A DNA stretch of 23,007 bases from Firmicutes bacterium CAG:170 (GTDB lineage Bacteria > Bacillota > Clostridia > Oscillospirales > Oscillospiraceae), in assembly GCA_000436735.1 (NCBI GenBank), contig FR887148.1:6711-29717 (forward strand), given 5' to 3'. The position numbers and the translations under genes are program-made. This document shows positions 6,350-14,850 of the stretch, piece by piece; positions within the stretch are counted from its first letter, which is position 1, and every line of letters begins with the position of its first letter. Below the pieces are notes generated by a model. The model was not told where the DNA came from and ran no database searches. It was given only the letters and a program-made list of their open reading frames with translations.

Positions 6350-6898
6350 TTAGAGACAGAAATTAAAGCGCTTCGGTGGGATGTCCTTGAATTGGGCTTG
6401 TAAGCTCAGGGCAATGCGGCTGGGAACGATGCTGAGAAGCCGCTCGTAGTTTTTCTTGTTGTAGCGTATTTTGATCATCCCCGGGCCGACGCGGACGTTG
6501 TTGATCTGGCAGATCTCAGCATCCCGTAGACGACGGTTGCTCAGGACCATATAATACACAGGACAGCCCCAGTTCATATAAAGAGCTTTGTTTACATAAG
6601 CATACTCCTTGTATGTGTGTACCTCCTTTTTCCGAAATATCTGCCGGAATTCAACTCCGTCTCTAGTAAAGACCATATGGGCGTTGCAGCCTGTATACAG
6701 AAAGAGTATCGGAAAAGAAAGCACAATAAAAAAGAAAAAAAGCAATATGAAGAAGACATCTTTATTTAAAAATTCCCGAAAACCGTTTGTGCAGCTAAAG
6801 AGCATTGCCGAGTAGGCTGAAATTAGAATTGCACACCACACCATTGTACTGATGAACAGCGTTTTATTATAATAGATGACGACCTTGTTTTGCTGCAT
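6350..6898 (-). CDS. Unknown membrane-anchored protein, paralogue B of a convergent pair
   Basis: A 182-residue protein starting at ATG 6898, the same length as paralogue A. Two hydrophobic segments lie at about 14-33 and 47-67 (the second rich in Phe), followed by the shared soluble domain. That domain has TGCNAHMVFTRDGVEFRQIF, KEVHTYKEYAYVNKA and the tail ending PPKRFNFCL. Its 66/68 C-terminal identity with A, against clearly different membrane halves, indicates gene conversion or selection on the soluble part. The start lies 17 bases after the stop of a decayed open frame (6916-7085), implying former co-transcription. No function is recognisable. Confidence 0.75.
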   Translation of the reverse strand: MQQNKVVIYYNKTLFISTMVWCAILISAYSAMLFSCTNGFREFLNKDVFFILLFFFFIVLSFPILFLYTGCNAHMVFTRDGVEFRQIFRKKEVHTYKEYAYVNKALYMNWGCPVYYMVLSNRRLRDAEICQINNVRVGPGMIKIRYNKKNYERLLSIVPSRIALSLQAQFKDIPPKRFNFCL

Positions 6899-6915
6899 TT
6901 TTGTATGCCCCCAAT

Positions 6916-7085
6916 CTACATAATCATCAATTGGGCCATCCGGGATGTCAGCGCCCCGCTGCTCGAGATAACAGCCGTGGTGGCAAGTTCCTTAGCAGCA
7001 TTTTGGGCTACCTTTTTTACAACAGTCGCAGTTGTTTTCCGAACGACCGCTTTTCCGGCTTTGGTTGAGATGACCTTGGTTGTTT
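6916..7085 (-). pseudogene. C-terminal remnant of an unknown Ala/Lys/Thr-rich protein
   Basis: An open frame ends at TAG 6916-6918 and reads back through TKAGKAVVRKTTATVVKK and AQNAAKELATTAVISSSGAL to about 7085. There it joins the SGNH hydrolase fragment in a different frame. It has no start of its own. The composition is coding-like, with a lysine/threonine/alanine helix near the end. I do not recognise the parent protein. Its position directly upstream of paralogue B suggests it was the first gene of that operon. Confidence 0.45.
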
Positions 7086-7481
7086 TTCTGTCGCTGTTCC
7101 ATGCGTCAGATACGCACCGAGCAGAATGAGCTTCGTTTCGGGAAGCATCCTTTTTGTGTATCGCAGCAGCACCCGATACGTCTCCTCGAACAGCTCTGCA
7201 TCCACGCCCTCCTGATGGGACTGCTCGTGCCAGACGTCGTTGACTCCGATCAGAATCGAAATAACGTCCGGACGCAGATTGATGCAGTCCTTTTTCCAGC
7301 GGGTAAGCAGATTCGTCACGCGGTTTCCGCTGATGCCGCAGTTCAGCACCTCAATATCCGTGCGGTTCAGGCACAGATCCGCCTGGATCAGGCAGGGATA
7401 GCCGCTGCCCACAAAAGCGCCGCTGTCATAGCTGCCGCGCAGGCAATCCGTAATGGAGGAGCCTTGAAATAAAATTCACAC
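7085..7481 (-). pseudogene. SGNH/GDSL-type esterase pseudogene
   Basis: The expected start is GTG (7479-7481), five bases after GGGGGA (7487-7492). The very next codon is TGA (7476-7478), then the frame continues ILFQGSSITD, the first SGNH block with the catalytic Ser region (normally GDS; here GSS). Block II (NCGISGNRVTNLL) and block III (ILIGVNDVWHE) follow. After LILLGAYLTHGTATE the similarity stops at about 7085, where unrelated sequence begins. The C-terminal DxxH block is therefore lost. With a nonsense codon at position 2 and a missing end, it is almost certainly non-functional. Intact relatives in such loci deacetylate sugars. Confidence 0.8.
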
Positions 7482-7519
7482 AATTGTCCCCCTGCTTTTG
7501 AGCTCATGTGTATGTTTTT

Positions 7520-7548
7520 ATCTTAGCATATTTTTAGAAGCCTGTCCA
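7520..7548 (-). promoter_or_regulatory. Sigma-A-like promoter before the SGNH pseudogene
   Basis: On the minus strand TGGACA (7548-7543, 5/6) and TAAGAT (7525-7520, 4/6) are 17 bases apart. Start of transcription would be near 7513. It would still transcribe the pseudogene and could feed the remnant and paralogue B downstream. Confidence 0.55.
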
Positions 7549-7584
7549 TAGCTGCTCCCGCGCAGCGTATAGGCCGCTTTGTCT

Positions 7585-10047
7585 CTAAATAGGAGGCGTC
7601 GGCTCCAGCTTCCCATCTGTGCGGATGCGGTACGTTTGGAATTGATAAGCGCCCAGTGACACTTCCTGCGCGGTATTCCATACAGGCAGTCGGACGACAG
7701 CGGTGACTGCGTCAGGCTGTGAATTCCAGAGACGGATCACATAGCTCTCTTTCTGCGGATCATAATACATCGCCGTAAGCTGTACGCACGGCTCTGACAA
7801 CAGAAGCATCGGCTTTGGCATTGTGCCTTCGCCGGATGGGAATGCCGAAAAGATGAACGGCGCTTCATTCAGCACCTGAGCCTCCATGTCGACACACTTT
7901 CGGCGTACCCCGGCATCCCCGCCGCAGATGGAAAAGTGCAGATGATGTTCGCCCTGATCCATGCGTGGAATAAAGCGCTCCTCCTGCACCAGCGGCCGCG
8001 CCCCGATTGGATGCGCCGCATAGGCAGAAGCGCGCAGAAGGGACAGCGATATGGTGCTTCCCACACAGTGAGAGCCATATATGCCGGAATTGCAAATTGT
8101 CAGAGCGTGCTTTTCGCCAAAAAGCCCGCACCATTTCTGACTGACGCATTCTGTTCCGTCCGGCGGCAGGCTTCCGCTGCCGAACATCCCCTGCCCGAGG
8201 TAGTCGCCCTTGAACGCAGCCGGAATTTCCAGCTTCAGCATCGTATCTGCTTCGTTCCAGAAAATATCCTGCATGATCTCAAACGATGTGCCGGCTTTGG
8301 GCAGGCAGTATGTCTGCACCAGCCGGGAGCGGCCCCAGACGAATTCTGCCTCGACCAGCATACGGACAGCTCCGTTTTCAACAATACGGACAGCGGGGAC
8401 AAGAATTTCCGCTCCGTCTGAGTAGCGATGGGCACGTCTGGCCTCTGTAAGGGCAAACACACCGAGCTTCTGCGGGAAGCAGTTTTTCTCCATATACCAC
8501 GGATCCGGGCTGTCCTGATACAATACCGGCGCAAACGCGCCATTGGACACATACTCCACGCCGGCAGCGATGTAATGATCCACAAGGCCCGTCCTGATAT
8601 TGATCGTGAGCTGCATTTCTCCGTTATCGAAACGGATATCCTCCTTCGGGAAGGTCACATCCTCCTGTGCTTCGCAAGGCACCTGCGTGAATGCACAGTC
8701 CAGGCGCGTCAACCCGGAAGGCTCCAGTGTCGCATGCACGGCGACCCGCTTGCGCCAATCCAGATTCATGTTGACCGCCGGTTTTTCCTCCTGACTTGGG
8801 ATCTGCGTACCATTCTGCGTCACAGTTACCGCATTTCGGAGGACCTGCGACCAGTTCTGGTCGGCGGGCATCAGCTCAAAAACGAAATCGCCCGTAATGG
8901 GATAGGGATGCGGATTGTACAGAAATACCGGCGTTTGCTCCGGCACTGCCTTCGGCTGTCCGGCAAGAAGTGCCATCGCGCCCTTCATTTGAAGCCGCGA
9001 CACAGTCGTCAGGCCGTGCTGCAGCACGCCGATCGAATCGGCTTCACATTCCTGGATCGTTGTACCGGGGAGAATGTCGTGGAACTCCGCAAACAGCATA
9101 TCCTGCTCCGCTTCGTGCAGCTGCGCGGACGGGTATGCGGTCAGTCCCTGCACAGCAGCTGCTGTGAGCAGCTTTTCTGCTGCAAACAGATGGTTTTCCA
9201 GCTCTCGATGCAGCTGCTTCACGCGCGCCTGCGCCGTATAGCAGCCGACAAACACCGGGCGAAGGTCGTCTGCAAAAACAGGAGCATCCACGCTTTCATC
9301 CTCCAAGGCCTGAAAAAACGCTTCCGGCGTAGAATGCACGGCCTGAATTTGCGGCTGCGCGTGGATCCAGCGATCCAATTCCGCAACATCTCTGCGCGAC
9401 GGCCCGCCGCCATGATTGCCGACGCCCCATGTAAAAAGGCTGATGCTTTCGCTTGCCTCATCCCTGCACCAGCTCTCTGCATCCTGCGCTGCCTGACCCA
9501 TGGCGCTGCCGTACGAACAATCCAGCCGGTGCGCCAGGATTTCCGAACCGTCGAATCCCCTCCAGCGTATATTCCGTGAGGGCAGCTCCAACAGCTCCTT
9601 TCCCGGACGCATGAAGAGATATCCGGTGTATCCGCACTTTCTGAGGATCTGCACCAAACCCCTGCTGTGACCAAACGTGTCAAAATTTACGGCTACGGTT
9701 GGCGCAGCGTGAAATTTCTCCATAAAATACCGCTTTCCGGCTATGATCTGACGCAGGATGCTTTCACCGGAAGGAAGGTTGCAGTCCGGCTGCAAATACC
9801 AGCCGCCCATGATGTGCCACTTCTTCGCTTCGACCAGCTGCCGGATGCGCTGAAACAGCGCCGGTTCATATTCCTCGACCCAGCTATAGAGCAGCGCCTC
9901 ATTGTGGCAAAAAACAAATCCCTCCGATTCCTCGCAGATATCTGCGGCTGTACGAAAGGTTGCGATGGCTGCTGCCGCGCCCTCCTGCCAATTCCAGAGC
10001 CAGACAGGGTCCAGATGCGCGTTGCAGACCATAAACAGTTTTTTCAT
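7585..10047 (-). CDS. Glycoside hydrolase family 38 alpha-mannosidase
   Basis: An 820-residue cytoplasmic enzyme (no signal peptide). ATG 10047 was chosen because AAGGTGA lies 8 bases upstream. GH38 enzymes are zinc-dependent retaining alpha-mannosidases. The N-terminal catalytic domain shows CNAHLDPVWLW (metal ligands expected at H11 and D13), VNFDTFGHS (nucleophile expected at D123), FTWGVGNHGGGPS (205-217) and FAEFHDILPGTTIQ (metal His expected at H323). A helical linker and the all-beta C-terminal domains (about 380-820) complete a full-length family architecture. It is last in the glycan-utilisation gene row. The intended substrate is probably an imported alpha-mannoside, but linkage specificity cannot be read from sequence. 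Confidence 0.93.
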   Translation of the reverse strand: MKKLFMVCNAHLDPVWLWNWQEGAAAAIATFRTAADICEESEGFVFCHNEALLYSWVEEYEPALFQRIRQLVEAKKWHIMGGWYLQPDCNLPSGESILRQIIAGKRYFMEKFHAAPTVAVNFDTFGHSRGLVQILRKCGYTGYLFMRPGKELLELPSRNIRWRGFDGSEILAHRLDCSYGSAMGQAAQDAESWCRDEASESISLFTWGVGNHGGGPSRRDVAELDRWIHAQPQIQAVHSTPEAFFQALEDESVDAPVFADDLRPVFVGCYTAQARVKQLHRELENHLFAAEKLLTAAAVQGLTAYPSAQLHEAEQDMLFAEFHDILPGTTIQECEADSIGVLQHGLTTVSRLQMKGAMALLAGQPKAVPEQTPVFLYNPHPYPITGDFVFELMPADQNWSQVLRNAVTVTQNGTQIPSQEEKPAVNMNLDWRKRVAVHATLEPSGLTRLDCAFTQVPCEAQEDVTFPKEDIRFDNGEMQLTINIRTGLVDHYIAAGVEYVSNGAFAPVLYQDSPDPWYMEKNCFPQKLGVFALTEARRAHRYSDGAEILVPAVRIVENGAVRMLVEAEFVWGRSRLVQTYCLPKAGTSFEIMQDIFWNEADTMLKLEIPAAFKGDYLGQGMFGSGSLPPDGTECVSQKWCGLFGEKHALTICNSGIYGSHCVGSTISLSLLRASAYAAHPIGARPLVQEERFIPRMDQGEHHLHFSICGGDAGVRRKCVDMEAQVLNEAPFIFSAFPSGEGTMPKPMLLLSEPCVQLTAMYYDPQKESYVIRLWNSQPDAVTAVVRLPVWNTAQEVSLGAYQFQTYRIRTDGKLEPTPPI

Positions 10048-10145
10048 TTTATTTTCACCTTTTCTATGGCTTATCTGCGCCGCTGTCTGCATGGGAATCC
10101 ACAGCTATCTGCGGCGCGTTTTTGACAGAGCATTGCCGCTCTATC

Positions 10146-10410
10146 TCACGGATCATTTTTCAAGGCTGCCTTTACCGCCTCCAGATAGCCATAGCCGGTT
10201 CGATCATCGGGCTGGAGGTAACTGCCCTCCGTCCATTCGTTCCAGCTGTTTACGGTAATGAGCCTTGCGGGCAGATTGTGGGTGTCCACATATTGCTTCG
10301 CCATGCGCAGCGCAGGTTCGAATTTCAAGAGAAATACGGTGGTTTTGCGGTTGCGGGAGCGGAATTTCACCCCGACCTCCGGGCTATGAGGGATGGGAGA
10401 TAACAGTCAG
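10146..10410 (-). pseudogene. GH99-like / WbsX-like domain, C-terminal remnant
   Basis: An open frame from about 10410 to the stop at 10146 encodes FEPALRMAKQYVDTHNLP followed by LITVNSWNEWTEGSYLQPD and GYGYLEAVKAAL. The NSWNEWTEGSYLxPD signature is the conserved end of the GH99-like (glycosyltransferase WbsX) family, whose full proteins are about 350-400 residues. Only about 75-85 residues remain, so the N-terminal TIM-barrel part is lost. A GTG at 10370 with GGAGGT at 10375-10380 could start a short product, perhaps by chance. It sits between the GH78-like and GH38 genes and was probably once a full member of the row. Confidence 0.75.
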
Positions 10411-10467
10411 CGTGAAAATCGCTCCCAATTACCGCCAATCAGGCTGAATAGGCTTTCTGATCTGCTC

Positions 10468-12585
10468 TTATACAGACGGCATGACCTCCGTGCCGAACAG
10501 GCCTGCAAGCCAGTAGAGAACATGTGACGCAAAGCCGTGGCAGCAGCTGGCAGTCGGAAGATTGTTCTCCCAAAGCGTGCCGGTGCGCTCCGCCATCGGC
10601 AGGAAGAAGCCGCGGATGTCTGCCAAAAGCTTTTCTCTCTGCCCATCCAGATACAAAAGCTCCAGCCGAAGATAGTCGCCGATGAATGCATTGGCCGGGG
10701 CTACGTCCGGCCAGCAGTCCGCCGCACGCTCCGGGCCGAAGTCCCCGACCAGTGTGCGCCAAAGCTCCGGATAGCTCTCCCGGTCAGCGATGCCGAGGAA
10801 GAAGGCATAATACTGACAGGCCTCTGACTGATGGCCCGGGTTGATATACCGGCCGGTTTTGTCGATCACCTCATGATCGGTAAAGAAGCGGCCGTTATAC
10901 GAGCGGCGGCGGATCGTCTCCGCAAGCGTCCGGCCCTTTTCCGCCAGCTCCGGCATGGCGTACAGCTCCGCTGCCGCGCAAAGCGTCCGCGCATAGAGCA
11001 TATTCGTCGGGAAATTCACATCTTGTACCCAGTCGTTGGCGGCCGACCACTCCACAAAGATCCAGCCGGGCAGCCGCTCCAGAAGCCCGTCCGCATTTTC
11101 GTACTGCGCCAGCCAGCGCAGCAGCGCACAGACGCGCGGCCGTGCCGCTTCGATCAGCGCGCTGTCCGCGCTGCGCGCCAGATATTCCTTCAGCTCCAGC
11201 ACGAACCACATCGCCCAGTTTGGAATGTACTCCGCATTGTCGTGATCCGACGGGTAGCACATTGGCAGCATCCCATCCGGGATATGGTCAAAGCGTTCCG
11301 GCAGCAGGAAATTCTGAAGAAACGCCCGTTCCAGAATGCTTTCGCCCGTCAGGAGCCTTTCTACGCGCGCGGTAAAGAAGCTGTCGCAGAGCCAGCCTGC
11401 CCGCTCACGCGACGGGCAGTCATAGAAGAAATCGACCGCGTTCTGCTGAAAGCTTTCCAGCGCGGCGTGCGCGATTTTTTGCAGCTCCGGATCGTCTTGT
11501 GGAATGCGGATGCGCATGACCGGCTGCGGATGCTTGAACTGGATCATTCCGACGCTGCGAAGCTGCGCGCTGCCGCGCACAACGAACTTCAAATACTTCA
11601 TCGTGTACGGCTGGAAAGATCGGAGCGCATAGCTTCCGGCTTGAAGAGAATACTTCACGCAATTGCAGCTCGTCATGCGCAGGAAATTGACGTCCCCGTC
11701 CGTCAGGATCTCGTCGAACAGCGCGTAGACGGTGCAGGCTGCCTCGCAGGAAATTTCAAGCTGAAAAAAGCCTGTCATGTTGATCGGAAATTCATAAAGC
11801 GCATATCCGTCCGTTATTTTGTCCGGGAGCGCTGCCCGCGGCATGGGCTGATAGGAAAACTCCTGCGCTTCGTCGGAGAGCCGTTCCTCCAGCTCATCGA
11901 TCGGGAAGCCGCGCAGCCTCGGGCCGATATCCGTATAGGAACGGTCGCGGTACTTTTCTGCGCGGTTCCCGTGAAAATCCACGGCGCCGGCACCGATCAG
12001 CCGCGCCTGCGCACGGGGATACTGCGGATAGCGCACATCGCGCGGGAGAAAGCGCTTTTCGTCCGTCCGGTGCAGCAGGCATGGGGCGTTCTCCCACTCC
12101 GGCTGCGTTTCAAACAGTGCGTCGCGCGGCGTAAGGCGATAGGCCTCGGCAAATGTCCGCTGATAGCTGAAGCGCTGCACCCTCTGGATGCGGCAGCCGC
12201 GGAGCCATGCCGGGAACGTGCCGTTTTCATCCGTCCAGAACAGGCATTTCCCTTCTGCCGAAATTTCCGCCGCCGCAAAGGATGGCTGATCCTGCAAAGA
12301 AAAACTGTTGATCCGGGCGCAGAGTACGTTCAGAACGACTACGTTCCGTGCCTCGGTAAGATACGGCGTCAGATCGAGTACATCGACCTTGAAAAAGCTT
12401 CTTGCCGTTTTGGCCGGACCAAAGGCGGCGAATCGTCCGTTCACGACCAGCTGATATTCTCCGGAGGTGGCGACGCGAAGCTCCGCGCCGCCTGCCTTTT
12501 CCATGCAGACCCGGAACGAAAGCTCACAGTTTTTTTCATTTCCCATATCGGCCGCCCAGACCGGCCTTGCCTTTTCAAAAATCAT
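10468..12585 (-). CDS. GH78-like alpha-L-rhamnosidase family protein (six-hairpin glycosidase)
   Basis: A 705-residue cytoplasmic protein. ATG 12585 is preferred over ATG 12597 because GGGGGA (12590-12595) precedes it; the longer start would overlap that site. Residues 1-340 are beta-rich, including the lectin-like SGEYQLVVNGRFAAFGPA (41-58). The catalytic (alpha/alpha)6 barrel follows from about 370 with DCPSRERAGWLCDS (389-402), the counterpart of the DCPxRDERxGWxGD motif in GH78. PGWIFVEWSAANDW (506-519) and SCCHGFASHVLYWLAG (680-695) also match barrel positions. The motif differs from classical GH78 (RERAGWLCD), so it may be a divergent subgroup with another specificity. It lies 47 bases after the GH35 gene. 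Confidence 0.82.
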   Translation of the reverse strand: MIFEKARPVWAADMGNEKNCELSFRVCMEKAGGAELRVATSGEYQLVVNGRFAAFGPAKTARSFFKVDVLDLTPYLTEARNVVVLNVLCARINSFSLQDQPSFAAAEISAEGKCLFWTDENGTFPAWLRGCRIQRVQRFSYQRTFAEAYRLTPRDALFETQPEWENAPCLLHRTDEKRFLPRDVRYPQYPRAQARLIGAGAVDFHGNRAEKYRDRSYTDIGPRLRGFPIDELEERLSDEAQEFSYQPMPRAALPDKITDGYALYEFPINMTGFFQLEISCEAACTVYALFDEILTDGDVNFLRMTSCNCVKYSLQAGSYALRSFQPYTMKYLKFVVRGSAQLRSVGMIQFKHPQPVMRIRIPQDDPELQKIAHAALESFQQNAVDFFYDCPSRERAGWLCDSFFTARVERLLTGESILERAFLQNFLLPERFDHIPDGMLPMCYPSDHDNAEYIPNWAMWFVLELKEYLARSADSALIEAARPRVCALLRWLAQYENADGLLERLPGWIFVEWSAANDWVQDVNFPTNMLYARTLCAAAELYAMPELAEKGRTLAETIRRRSYNGRFFTDHEVIDKTGRYINPGHQSEACQYYAFFLGIADRESYPELWRTLVGDFGPERAADCWPDVAPANAFIGDYLRLELLYLDGQREKLLADIRGFFLPMAERTGTLWENNLPTASCCHGFASHVLYWLAGLFGTEVMPSV

Positions 12586-12632
12586 AATATCCCCCATTGC
12601 GGCGCATTCTCCGCGCCGCGTTTGATCGATTT

Positions 12633-14843
12633 TCAGAGCGCCTGCGGCGCAGCGTTCTTAATTTCCACAATGCGGATATCCGTCAGCTCCAGCTCTACGC
12701 AGCCGCGCTTCACGGGCCTTTCCAGGTATACCGGCTGCTCTGCACGCATCGGCGAACATTTCAGGCGAAGCTCCAGTCCGTCCCACAGATAGGGGCGAAG
12801 CCGGCGCAGCGAGACCTGCCATGGCTCCCCGCGCAGGAATTCATCCGCGATCAGCGTTTGCCCGGCATACAGCTGAACCACGTCCGCCTCCGCGCGGAAG
12901 CAGAACAGCGCGTCGAATGCGCCGTCCGTAAGCGCCTGCGGAATGTGCAGAAGATATTCCGGACACTGCGCGGGATCGGCAAACAGATACGGCGCATATG
13001 GGTTTGCGGCGGTGATCCTCTGACCGACTGTGCTCGTCAGACTGACGGCGCCCAGCAGCCGCTGCTGCTCCAGCGAGGGCGCGGTCTCTGCCCAGACGGC
13101 GATCTCGCCGTCCTGCGCAAAGGCAATGCCGTCGGAAAGCACGAGCCGCACCGCATCGCTTGTTTCGACCGGATAGAAGCGCATACCGTCCTGCGGACAC
13201 AGAACGATCAGGCGGAGGTCTGCGTTTTCTCCGCAAATATCAAGAGTACCCGGCCGAAGCCCAGTCACGGTCGTGCCGTTTTCGGCCCTTTGCATCCGGA
13301 GCGGCGCATCGGAGCGGACACGCACGCCGCTGCACAGCTCCAAAACCGGCTCGATCCCGTCATAGGCCGTGCATACCAGCGTTCGGCGGCCCAGATACAT
13401 ACCGAACCACAGCGGCAGCATCGTCATGAAGCGGATCGTCACGCCGCCGCATTCCAGCTCCAGCGGGAAAACGCCGCAGGAATCCGCCGGAAGCTCCGGC
13501 AGGTCATAGCGCCGCGTTTGGCCGGAAATGCCCTGAACGGACACTTGCAGGCCGTCAATGGGGCACGATGGCGCGCCGCGCTGATAGGTGTTGAAAAACA
13601 GAAAGCCGGAGCGTCCGTCGCTGCGCAGCGCCAGATGCTTTGCAGCCTCCGGCGCGGAACGGCTGTCCGGGAAGAACGCCGGCATCGCGGCGAGTCGTTC
13701 GCCGCAGAAATGGGCGAACTGGTGCAGGCGTTTCAGACGGAAAAAGGACTCCCTCGGCTGGCCATACTCTCCGAGCGGAGCTTGAAAATCATAGCTGGAG
13801 ACAGGCACATCGTTCGGATAGCCGGTCGCGCGGCTCTCCTGATACAGTCCGCCGGGTGGATTGAAGCCGCCGTGGTACATGTAATAGCCGGGAAGGTTGT
13901 TTCCGCTTCCGAGCTTTGTCAGCGAGAGCGCCTCGGCATCGAGCGCCGTAATGACCGGGCGGCGGTGGTGCGTACACTGATTGCCCGGCCCGATCTCGCA
14001 GGTCAGAAACGGCACGGCATGTGCCGCCGCGGTATCCGGGCCAGCACCTGGACGGAGCTGGTCGCTGCCGATATCCGCGTCGTTGCGCCGCGGAGAAAAC
14101 AGGTAGTTTTCATTCGGGCCAAGCGGCCCGCAGTGCTCCGTCCACGGTGCAGCCGGGTAGGCGCCGTATACCGGGAGCGCCTCTCCCCAGGGAAGCTGTA
14201 CGTTCGTACCCCAGCCGGTCACGGTATACAGTGGCGTGTGCATTCCGCACGCGAGGGCCAGCGCCTTGAGCCTCCGCAGATATTCCGCGTTTCCGACCAT
14301 CTCGTTTTCGAGCTGTAAGCCGATGACCGGCCCGCCGGACGCGAACAGCCATGGACGGAGCTGCTCCGCGTAGGCCGCAAACAGGCGCTTCACCAGAGCC
14401 AGATATCGTTCATCGCAGCCGCGCAGCGGAAGACCGCTTTGCTGGAGCCAGTCCGGGAAGCCGCCGTTGCGGCATTCGCCATGACACCACGGCCCGAGCC
14501 GGACGAACGCATACAGTCCGACCTTCCGGCACAGCGCCAGAAAACGGCCGATGTCACGGCTGCCGGAGAAATCAAATTCTCCCTGCACCGGCTCATGAAA
14601 GATCCAGAACAGGTAGGTCGCCACGATGTCTGCGCCGCCCGCTTTGATCTTCCGAAGCTCCAGCTCCCATTCCGCGCAGTCATACCGCGTAAAATGAAAT
14701 TCCGCCATGACCGGGAGCCACGGCTTTCCGTCCCGGAGCAGATACTGCTCACATGCACCGAAGGAATGTGCGCCGCAGCGCTCGGAAAAGAGCGTATGCA
14801 GCGCCGTCCCCTGACGCCCGGTTTCAAAAAACAATTCTCTCAT
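12633..14843 (-). CDS. Glycoside hydrolase family 35 beta-galactosidase
   Basis: A 736-residue enzyme without a signal peptide, so cytoplasmic. ATG 14843 follows AGGAG, which overlaps the stop of the regulator gene 7 bases upstream; the two are translationally close. The TIM-barrel shows MAEFHFTRY (46-54), RLGPWCHGECRNGGFPDWL (115-133), GPVIGLQLENEM (171-182, acid/base expected at E179), FLTCEIGPG (279-287, nucleophile expected at E283) and YYMYHGGFNPPGG (about 320-332). The C-terminal 300 residues are beta-sandwich domains. GH35 removes terminal beta-linked galactose with retention. As the first glycosidase after the regulators, it is likely the core activity of the locus. Confidence 0.93.
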   Translation of the reverse strand: MRELFFETGRQGTALHTLFSERCGAHSFGACEQYLLRDGKPWLPVMAEFHFTRYDCAEWELELRKIKAGGADIVATYLFWIFHEPVQGEFDFSGSRDIGRFLALCRKVGLYAFVRLGPWCHGECRNGGFPDWLQQSGLPLRGCDERYLALVKRLFAAYAEQLRPWLFASGGPVIGLQLENEMVGNAEYLRRLKALALACGMHTPLYTVTGWGTNVQLPWGEALPVYGAYPAAPWTEHCGPLGPNENYLFSPRRNDADIGSDQLRPGAGPDTAAAHAVPFLTCEIGPGNQCTHHRRPVITALDAEALSLTKLGSGNNLPGYYMYHGGFNPPGGLYQESRATGYPNDVPVSSYDFQAPLGEYGQPRESFFRLKRLHQFAHFCGERLAAMPAFFPDSRSAPEAAKHLALRSDGRSGFLFFNTYQRGAPSCPIDGLQVSVQGISGQTRRYDLPELPADSCGVFPLELECGGVTIRFMTMLPLWFGMYLGRRTLVCTAYDGIEPVLELCSGVRVRSDAPLRMQRAENGTTVTGLRPGTLDICGENADLRLIVLCPQDGMRFYPVETSDAVRLVLSDGIAFAQDGEIAVWAETAPSLEQQRLLGAVSLTSTVGQRITAANPYAPYLFADPAQCPEYLLHIPQALTDGAFDALFCFRAEADVVQLYAGQTLIADEFLRGEPWQVSLRRLRPYLWDGLELRLKCSPMRAEQPVYLERPVKRGCVELELTDIRIVEIKNAAPQAL

Positions 14844-14850
14844 AGCGCTC

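Larger units (their letters stand above)
5794..6496. repeat. 131-bp inverted repeat within the paralogue pair
   Basis: Bases 5794-5924 and the reverse complement of 6366-6496 match with only two differences that I can find, both synonymous. Looser similarity extends outward to about 5600 and 6690. The arms are the 3' coding ends of the two convergent paralogues. The arrangement could invert the central 440 bases by recombination, or keep the ends alike by gene conversion. Confidence 0.85.

Noticed and set aside
8428..9579. Plus-strand open frame of about 380 residues opposite the GH38 gene
   Set aside because: It lies wholly within GH38, which has all catalytic motifs. The opposite frame is basic, motif-free and lacks a ribosome binding site.
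10831..14318. Two plus-strand open frames of about 650 and 570 residues opposite the GH78-like and GH35 genes
   Set aside because: Both are Arg/Gln/His-rich shadows of the glycosidase genes without start signals or recognisable domains.
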